From contig DASXYU010000054.1 of assembly GCA_036502295.1 (NCBI GenBank), positions 1 to 18,304 of the forward strand: a stretch of DNA of 18,304 nucleotides, written 5' to 3'. Below the pieces are notes generated by a model, which ran no database searches, had not been told where the DNA came from, and worked only from the letters and a program-made list of their open reading frames with translations. Shown here one piece after another: positions 13,945 through 18,304 of this stretch (within the stretch, counting starts at the first letter, position 1; each line of letters opens with the position of its first letter). Source of the stretch: DASXYU01 sp036502295. GTDB lineage: Bacteria; Actinomycetota; Actinomycetes; Mycobacteriales; Jatrophihabitantaceae. The translations under genes and the position numbers were made by a program.

Positions 13945-14889
13945 GTGAGCGCGGTGGCACGCCAGCTGCCGCGCGGTGCAGCTTCTTCGCTGCCGCACGA
14001 TACTTCCTCTTCGCTGCCGCGCGATACCTCCTCTTCGCTACCGCGCGATACTTCCTCTTCGCTACCGCGAAATGACCGGCGGATGGTCGTGATGGGCGTC
14101 CTCAACGTCACCCCCGACTCCTTCTCCGACGGCGGCCGCTACATCACATTCGAGGACGCCTTGGCGCATGCCCGGCAGATGTGGGCCGAGGGCGCCGACA
14201 TCATCGACGTCGGCGGTGAATCCACCCGCCCTGGCGCTGAGCGCGTCGCGGCCGAGGAGGAAATCCGCAGGGTCGTCCCGGTGATCAAGGAACTCGCCGC
14301 CGAAGGCATCGTCACCAGCGTCGACAGCTATCGCGCCGCGGTCGCCGCCGCGGCGCTGAATGCCGGCGTCAACGTCGTCAACGACGTCTCGGGCGGACTC
14401 GGCGACCCGGAGATGGCCGCTGTCGTGCGTGGCGCCGGCTGCCCCTGGATCCTCATGCACTGGCGCGGGCACAGCGCCCGGATGCAGGATCTCGCCCACT
14501 ATGACGATGTCGTTACCGATGTGCGTGACGAGCTTGCCGCCCGCGTCGATGCGGCGCTCGCCGCCGGGGTGGAGGCGAACCAGCTCGTCCTCGACCCGGG
14601 GCTCGGCTTCGCCAAGACCGCAGCGCACAACTGGGCGTTGCTGCGCGACATCGACGTCTTCACCGCGATGGGGTTCCCGCTGCTCGTGGCGTCCTCGCGC
14701 AAGTCGTTCCTGGGGCGGCTCCTCGCGAACCCAGCCGAGGTGCCTCGTCCTGTCGGCGAGCGTGAGGACGCGACCGTCGCCCTCACGACATACTCGGCGC
14801 TGAACGGCGCCTGGGGTGTGCGCGTGCACAACGTCCGGCCGTCGGTGGACGCCGCCCTTACCGTTGCCGCCATTCGAGGAGCAGAGTGA
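13945..14889 (+). CDS. folP: Dihydropteroate synthase with a repeat-expanded N-terminus
   Basis: FolP joins p-aminobenzoate to 6-hydroxymethyl-7,8-dihydropterin diphosphate and is the sulfonamide target. Signature 1 GVLNVTPDSFSDGG is at residues 51-64, signature 2 IDVGGESTRPGA at 87-98, and SSRKSFLGRL lies near the C-terminus. The protein is 314 residues from the GTG directly after the folE stop. Residues 14-42 are then a low-complexity stretch of about three and a half copies of SSLPRDTS, encoded by a 24-bp minisatellite. An alternative ATG at 14083 (MVVMGVLNVTP) would leave the repeats untranslated but gives an unusually short N-terminus and has no ribosome-binding site. The fold itself is complete either way. 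It overlaps folB by four bases. Confidence 0.9.
   Translation: MSAVARQLPRGAASSLPHDTSSSLPRDTSSSLPRDTSSSLPRNDRRMVVMGVLNVTPDSFSDGGRYITFEDALAHARQMWAEGADIIDVGGESTRPGAERVAAEEEIRRVVPVIKELAAEGIVTSVDSYRAAVAAAALNAGVNVVNDVSGGLGDPEMAAVVRGAGCPWILMHWRGHSARMQDLAHYDDVVTDVRDELAARVDAALAAGVEANQLVLDPGLGFAKTAAHNWALLRDIDVFTAMGFPLLVASSRKSFLGRLLANPAEVPRPVGEREDATVALTTYSALNGAWGVRVHNVRPSVDAALTVAAIRGAE
13984..14069 (+). repeat. In-frame 24-bp tandem repeat (minisatellite) in folP
   Basis: Three full units (13984-14007, 14008-14031, 14032-14055) and a 14-base partial (14056-14069) share the form TCTTCGCTRCCGCGCGATAC plus YTCC. They differ at one to three positions each. A diverged unit sharing GCTGCCGCGCG lies at 13960-13983. 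The period is a multiple of three, so the frame is kept as SSLPRDTS repeats. Confidence 0.9.
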
Positions 14890-15248
14890 CTACCGATCGG
14901 ATCACGCTCACCGGACTGAAGGTCCGGGGCAACCATGGAGTCTTCGACTTCGAGCGCCGCGACGGCCAGGACTTCATCGTCGACGTGGAGCTGGAGCTGG
15001 ACACCTCGACTGCCGCAGCAAGCGACGAGCTGAGCGACACCGTGGACTACGGCACGCTCGCCGAATCGCTCGCCACGGTGATCGCCGGTGAGCCGGTGAA
15101 CCTGCTCGAGAAGCTGGTGCGACGCCTCGCCGATGCCTGCCTCGCGGACGCCAGGGTGCAGGCAGCGACGGTGACGGTGCACAAGCCGCAGGCGCCGATC
15201 CCGCTGACCTTCTCGGACGTCGCGGTGACCGTTCGCCGCGAGAGGTAG
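14886..15248 (+). CDS. folB: Dihydroneopterin aldolase
   Basis: FolB cleaves 7,8-dihydroneopterin to 6-hydroxymethyl-7,8-dihydropterin and glycolaldehyde. Its 120 residues are the normal subunit size for the tunnelling-fold octamer. Visible family features are LKVRGNHGVFDFER at the start, the VDYGTLAE segment, NLLEKLVRRLAD with the pterin-anchoring Glu75, and VHKPQAPI with catalytic-type Lys100. The GTG start overlaps the folP stop as GTGA and has GAGGAG four bases upstream. It is followed after two bases by folK. Confidence 0.93.
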   Translation: MTTDRITLTGLKVRGNHGVFDFERRDGQDFIVDVELELDTSTAAASDELSDTVDYGTLAESLATVIAGEPVNLLEKLVRRLADACLADARVQAATVTVHKPQAPIPLTFSDVAVTVRRER

Positions 15249-15250
15249 CG

Positions 15251-15757
15251 ATGAGCCGGGCCGTGCTGTCGATCGGTTCCAATCAGGGCGACGCGCTGGC
15301 GAACCTGCGCTCCGCCGTGGCCGCCTTCGCGGAGTGGGTCGTGGTTCTCTCGCCCGTGGTCCAGACACCGCCGTGGGGTCCGGTGCCGCAGGATGACTAC
15401 CTCAACGCGATCCTCATCGTGGACGATCCCGCGGCGACACCGGAGGACTGGCTCGCCCGCGCGCACGAAGCGGAGCGACAGGCCGGGCGCACCCGCGAGG
15501 TCCGCTGGGGTCCCCGGACGCTCGACATCGACGTCGTCACGGTGGCCACCGAGGCAACACCTGAAGTCCTCAGCGACGATGCCGTCCTCACCCTGCCGCA
15601 TCCACGGGCGGCGGCGCGCGCCTTCGTCCTCGTCCCATGGCTTGCCGCCGACCCCGACGCGACCCTCGGCGGACGTCCGCTGGGGGCGTTGATCGCGATG
15701 CTCCCGGCGGACGAGGTCGCCGGCATCACACCGAGGCCGGAGTTGGCACTGACGTGA
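15251..15757 (+). CDS. folK: 2-amino-4-hydroxy-6-hydroxymethyldihydropteridine pyrophosphokinase
   Basis: HPPK transfers pyrophosphate from ATP to 6-hydroxymethyl-7,8-dihydropterin, making the FolP substrate. It has 168 residues. SIGSNQGD near residue 7 and the HPPK signature RWGPRTLDIDVV (85-96), with the Mg-binding D92 and D94, are diagnostic. It starts two bases after folB, with a purine-rich AGAGG at the folB end as ribosome-binding site. Its end overlaps the next gene by GTGA. Confidence 0.94.
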   Translation: MSRAVLSIGSNQGDALANLRSAVAAFAEWVVVLSPVVQTPPWGPVPQDDYLNAILIVDDPAATPEDWLARAHEAERQAGRTREVRWGPRTLDIDVVTVATEATPEVLSDDAVLTLPHPRAAARAFVLVPWLAADPDATLGGRPLGALIAMLPADEVAGITPRPELALT

Positions 15758-16218
15758 GACCGACCCGTTGGACCGACCTGCTCGCCGCGATCGTCGTGGC
15801 GGGGGCGATCGTCTACCTCATGCTGCGAATCGGGTATGACTCGTTGCCGCCGCTGGGCTACCTCACAGCCGCGCCGATCGCCGTCCTCGCTGTCATCGAG
15901 TTCGTCATCGCACGGCGGGTGCGGGGCGTGGTGCGCCGCGACCCGAATGCCAAGCCGATGACGGCGATCTCCATCGCCCGCTGCGCGGCGCTGGGCAAGG
16001 CATCGGCGCTGGTGGGCGCAGCAGCGGTCGGAGCCGTCCTCGGCCTCTTCGGGCGGGTGCTGCCCGATGCGTCGCGAGTGAGCGCAGCGGCGAGCGATGC
16101 ACGGGTCGGCACCGCAGTTCTGGTGGTCTCGATCGCGCTGGCGGCAGCAGGTATCTATCTGGAAAGAGCTGGCATTCACCCTGGTGAGACGCCGCGTAAC
16201 CCGTCACCTAGTCGTTAA
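15754..16218 (+). CDS. DUF3180 membrane protein
   Basis: A 154-residue protein with four predicted membrane spans (about residues 7-25, 34-53, 82-101 and 117-136). The layout and the segments SLPPLGYLTAAPI and SIARCAALGKASALVGA match the DUF3180 family, found almost only in Actinobacteria directly after folK (Rv3605c position). Its function is unknown; the constant link to folate genes may reflect a role in folate or precursor transport, but nothing here proves it. I chose the GTG at 15754 because it overlaps the folK stop as GTGA; the open frame upstream of it is folK out of phase. Confidence 0.82.
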   Translation: MRPTRWTDLLAAIVVAGAIVYLMLRIGYDSLPPLGYLTAAPIAVLAVIEFVIARRVRGVVRRDPNAKPMTAISIARCAALGKASALVGAAAVGAVLGLFGRVLPDASRVSAAASDARVGTAVLVVSIALAAAGIYLERAGIHPGETPRNPSPSR

Positions 16219-16227
16219 GCTGTCTCG
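16216..16227 (+). promoter_or_regulatory. Leaderless -10 box overlapping the DUF3180 stop
   Basis: TAAGCT (16216-16221) contains the TAA stop of the DUF3180 gene and ends six bases before the next GTG. It implies an internal promoter at the end of the folate operon. Confidence 0.42.
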
Positions 16228-17586
16228 GTGCCAGACACCCTTCGAGATGCCGCCTTCGCCGGCTCCTCAGGGCAAGCGTCCGTGAATCGACGTCGTTCGG
16301 GCGGCACCAGCGTCCTTCGCACGCTGGGCTTCATCGTGGCGATCGCCCTCGGCGTCCTGTCGATCTGGCTGATCGTCACCGGCAACTCCACCAAGAACGT
16401 CCGCATCGGTGCGCTCTCCGGGTTCTGGGGCCTGCTCGTCGGCGGCTTCGCGATCTTCGGCCGCCACCTACAGCAGCCGGCAGGCTCCTCAGGCGTCGTC
16501 GACCTGCGTGCGAGCGGGGCGATGGACCGCCCCGAGGACGCCGCCGCGCGGATGGAGTTCGAGATCAGGCTCGTGCAGATGCTGCGCCGTGAGGTGCAGG
16601 CGACCATGACGACTGAGATGCAGAAGATGCGTGAGGACGTTGCCTCGCTGCGCAGCGAGATCATCGAGAAGGTCGGCGGAGACCTGCGCATGGAGCGCAT
16701 CGAGACCACGCGCATCTTCGGCTCCGACATCGAAGCCCTGCAGCGCGAGATCGCGGCGCTGAAGGGTCAGCGGGTCATCGAGCCGGACGAGCCCTGGACC
16801 GTCGAGGTGGTTCCCGAGGAGGCCGCGCAGCCGCCGTCTCGGAGGGTGGTCCCTGACGAGGCTTCGGAGCCAGCTGCGGCACCTCCAGTGCCGCCGGTTG
16901 CGCCGGTTGCGCCGCAGCCTGTCGCGGCCGAGCAGGTCGGCGTGGCAGCGAAGACGGTGGACGAGCGTCCTCCCGCCCCTGCCTACAACCCTCTTGTCTA
17001 CGCTGCCCCTACTGCGCCGCCGGCCACCGCGCCGCCGGCGCCCACTCCGGTCGAACCGGTGCTCCCGGAGCCTGCTGCCGCCCCGACGGCGTATGCACCG
17101 CCCGCTCCGGCGCCCTACGTCGAGCCGGCTCCGTCCTACGTTGCGGCAGCCGAGCCGCCCGCGGCCGCCGCTGCGCCGCCGACGCCGTTCACTCCGCCGG
17201 AACAGCCGGTAACGCCCCCGTATGCACCGCCTCCCGTGGCCGAGCCGACGCCGCCGGCGTATGAGCCGCCCGCGTATGAGCCGCCGTCCTACGAGGCGCC
17301 GGCGGCCTCCTTCGACGATGCCTTCGCCGCGTTGCCGCGGCTGCAACCGTTCACCGACTTCGAGTTGGACGACGTCCCCTCGGCACGGCCGGTCACGGCG
17401 GTGCCGACCACCGAACGACCCGCTTCGCCCTACGACCTCAATACCCGCGTGGGGCGTCGTCGGGCCGCTGAGGCCGACGAGGTAGGCGCGTCCCACGTAC
17501 CCGGAGGTGGGCGTCGCCGTCGCGAGGGCGAGGCTGCCGAAAACGACCTACTTGCGAAGATCCTGCAGCGCGAACACCCGTCCTGA
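16228..17586 (+). CDS. Pro/Ala-rich two-span membrane protein with coiled coil (Rv3604c-like)
   Basis: A 452-residue protein in the position of the Ala/Arg/Pro-rich M. tuberculosis protein Rv3604c (probably the DUF6779 group; assignment from memory). Two membrane spans lie at about residues 30-51 and 60-78. A charged helical stretch at about 100-180 is likely a coiled coil (for example MQKMREDVASLRSEIIEKVG). A long disordered tail follows at about 190-390, built from Pro, Ala, Val and Tyr, with tyrosines set in PAYEPP and PSYEAP contexts. The last 40 residues are basic, ending GGGRRRREGEAAENDLLAKIL. The function is unknown; the tail could bind partners on the cytoplasmic side. The GTG start is supported by TAAGCT six bases upstream; a GTG at 16282 is the alternative. 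Confidence 0.75.
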   Translation: MPDTLRDAAFAGSSGQASVNRRRSGGTSVLRTLGFIVAIALGVLSIWLIVTGNSTKNVRIGALSGFWGLLVGGFAIFGRHLQQPAGSSGVVDLRASGAMDRPEDAAARMEFEIRLVQMLRREVQATMTTEMQKMREDVASLRSEIIEKVGGDLRMERIETTRIFGSDIEALQREIAALKGQRVIEPDEPWTVEVVPEEAAQPPSRRVVPDEASEPAAAPPVPPVAPVAPQPVAAEQVGVAAKTVDERPPAPAYNPLVYAAPTAPPATAPPAPTPVEPVLPEPAAAPTAYAPPAPAPYVEPAPSYVAAAEPPAAAAAPPTPFTPPEQPVTPPYAPPPVAEPTPPAYEPPAYEPPSYEAPAASFDDAFAALPRLQPFTDFELDDVPSARPVTAVPTTERPASPYDLNTRVGRRRAAEADEVGASHVPGGGRRRREGEAAENDLLAKILQREHPS

Positions 17587-17606
17587 CCGCGAGCGCGGTT
17601 ACGGCC
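17587..17606. terminator. Weak bidirectional hairpin between convergent genes
   Basis: CCGC-GAGC-GCGG (17587-17598) lies directly after the TGA of the upstream gene and is followed by the palindrome ACGGCCGT. With only 21 bp between the convergent stops, this may serve both genes. There is no T-tract. Confidence 0.3.
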
Positions 17607-17607
17607 G

Positions 17608-17913
17608 TCAGAAGTCGAGATCGCTGAAGGCGTTCTGCCGAGTCTCAAGCTGTGCGGCCACCACCGGGACGACGGCATTGAGATCGACGTTGCTCTGGTC
17701 GGCGAGGACGTAGACGTAGAAGGCGAGCTCGCCGAGGCGCAGTGTCCAGTTCTCGTCAGGACGAAACGGCCCCCGACCACGGTTGGTGGCGCGTGACACC
17801 GTGGAACTGAGGTTGCCCAGCAGCGCCTGCAGTTCGAGCAGCAGGGTCGGCACCGGGGCGTGCAGATCGGCGGCGTCCGCACTGCGGTTCACCACCTCGT
17901 GAAGGTCGGTCAC
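17608..17913 (-). CDS. Small helical protein, possibly degenerate MazG-like
   Basis: A 101-residue protein that I do not firmly recognise. The segment LRLGELAFYVYVLADQSNVD (residues 58-77) followed by a helix ending TRQ resembles the second half of MazG-like nucleotide pyrophosphohydrolases (ELADVLxYLxxLADxLxxDL). The metal-binding Asp expected after ELA is Phe65 and the first ExxE motif is not intact, so enzymatic activity is doubtful if the homology is real. The frame is supported by GC-rich third positions and by TAGGTT six bases before the GTG on the same strand. It is convergent with the Pro/Ala-rich protein and divergent from the DUF2520 gene. Confidence 0.6.
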   Translation of the reverse strand: MTDLHEVVNRSADAADLHAPVPTLLLELQALLGNLSSTVSRATNRGRGPFRPDENWTLRLGELAFYVYVLADQSNVDLNAVVPVVAAQLETRQNAFSDLDF

Positions 17914-17925
17914 CCCTGGAACCTA
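17914..17925 (-). promoter_or_regulatory. Leaderless -10 box of the MazG-like gene
   Basis: On the minus strand TAGGTT (17925 down to 17920) is six bases from the GTG start, matching the other leaderless genes. An upstream GGAGGA on this strand, near 17940, is too distant to act as a Shine-Dalgarno sequence. Confidence 0.4.
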
Positions 17926-17944
17926 TCGCGACCCACGTCCTCCT

Positions 17945-18018
17945 CGTTGAGTGGTCACTTAGTACGTTGAGTGGTCACTTATTGGCGACCACTCGACGCC
18001 ATAGCTGACCACTCAACG
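17945..18018. repeat. Palindromic repeat cluster (CGTTGAGTGGTCA type)
   Basis: There are two direct copies of CGTTGAGTGGTCACTTA (17945-17961 and 17965-17981). Two inverted copies follow: GACCACTCGACG (17987-17998) and TGACCACTCAACG (18006-18018). The outer pair can form a perfect 13-bp stem and the inner pair a 12-bp stem with one G-T. The four-part nested arrangement is like a composite REP/BIME. It lies in the divergent promoter gap between two genes, 9 nt upstream of the DUF2520 -10 box. Confidence 0.85.
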
Positions 18019-18026
18019 GGAGTGGG

Positions 18027-18039
18027 TAGCGTTTCGGGC
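18027..18039 (+). promoter_or_regulatory. Leaderless -10 box of the DUF2520 gene
   Basis: TAGCGT (18027-18032) ends seven bases before the GTG at 18040. The region where a -35 would lie (about 18004-18009) falls inside the last inverted repeat of the palindromic cluster, so the repeat may affect promoter strength. Confidence 0.4.
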
Positions 18040-18304
18040 GTGATGAGTGAGGCAGCGCCGCGGCTGCGGGTCGGCATCGTCGGCGTGGGCCGCGTCGGCA
18101 GCGTCGTCGGCGCCGCGCTGGCCCGTGCCGGACACGAGATCGTCGGGGTGAGCGCAGTCTCCGACGCCTCGCTTCGCCGCGCCGCGAAGATGCTCCCCGG
18201 AGCGCAGGTGCGACCGGTGGACGAGGTCGTGGCCGCCGCCGACTTCGTCCTGCTTGCTGTGCCTGACGACGTGCTGCGCCTACTCGTCGCCGGCCTCGCC
18301 GATA
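18040..18304 (+). CDS. DUF2520 Rossmann-fold protein, N-terminal part (runs off window)
   Basis: The first 88 codons are visible. LRVGIVGVGRVGSVVGAALA gives the dinucleotide-binding GxGxxG motif, and a later DFVLLAVPDD resembles the second strand of ProC/6-phosphogluconate-dehydrogenase-like folds. Together they match the actinobacterial Rossmann/DUF2520 protein found just before panC (Rv3603c position). That link suggests a role in pantothenate synthesis, perhaps as a ketopantoate reductase, but this is not proven by sequence. The GTG at 18040 is chosen because of the TAGCGT box; the next codon is an ATG that could serve instead. The C-terminal domain is not in the window. Confidence 0.8.
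   Translation, partial: MMSEAAPRLRVGIVGVGRVGSVVGAALARAGHEIVGVSAVSDASLRRAAKMLPGAQVRPVDEVVAAADFVLLAVPDDVLRLLVAGLAD

Noticed and set aside
13984..14069. Regular repeats in folP as a possible CRISPR array
   Set aside because: The units are 24 bp, adjoining, with no unique spacers, and lie in frame within a coding region, so this is a tandem minisatellite.

Overview
This window is chromosomal DNA from a high-GC actinobacterium. The evidence is the strongly GC-biased third codon position, the frequent GTG starts, the actinobacterial core gene order, and the gene families themselves. The block ppa / dacB / zincin / tilS / hpt / ftsH / folE / folP / folB / folK / DUF3180 / Pro-Ala-rich membrane protein / Rossmann DUF2520 follows, from memory, the order of the Mycobacterium tuberculosis Rv3628-Rv3603c region. 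Unlike mycobacteria, this organism makes menaquinone by the futalosine route (mqnA and mqnC are present), as Streptomyces, Frankia and Acidothermus relatives do. It is therefore probably a non-mycobacterial actinobacterium; the genus cannot be named from this sequence.

Layout. (1) Positions 1-175: the 3' end of an IS110-family transposase, the element's right end, and an interspersed-repeat-like sequence that appears to supply the -35 box of mqnA. (2) 191-6146: menaquinone region, with mqnA, an HSL-type alpha/beta hydrolase, a convergent MmcQ/YjbR gene, then the tightly packed run mqnC - DMT/NIPA-like membrane protein - menG - thioredoxin-like [2Fe-2S] protein. (3) 6143-8110: inorganic pyrophosphatase (minus strand), divergent from a PBP4-type D-Ala-D-Ala carboxypeptidase. 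(4) 8111-8428: the only long intergenic region, rich in potential RNA structure and closed by a perfect 16-bp terminator hairpin. (5) 8429-11103: zincin, tilS and hpt in one transcription unit. (6) 11254-16218: ftsH followed by the folate genes folE-folP-folB-folK and a DUF3180 membrane protein. (7) 16228-18304: a Pro/Ala-rich coiled-coil membrane protein, a small convergent MazG-like gene, a palindromic repeat cluster, and the start of a DUF2520 Rossmann protein.

How the genes work together. MqnA and MqnC provide two steps of the futalosine pathway and MenG the final methylation of demethylmenaquinone; the remaining steps are not here. FolE, FolB, FolP and FolK form the dihydropteroate branch of folate synthesis from GTP. 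TilS, Hpt and FtsH are the conserved tRNA-modification, purine-salvage and membrane-protease trio.

I see no phage, CRISPR array, toxin-antitoxin pair, biosynthetic cluster or clearly new multi-gene system. The less ordinary signals are: nine genes with a TANNNT -10 box 6-9 nt from their start codon (leaderless transcripts); a structured intergenic region that may encode a small RNA; an in-frame 24-bp minisatellite at the N-terminus of folP; three different families of interspersed palindromes; and a putative Cys/His-ligated [2Fe-2S] protein translationally coupled to menG.
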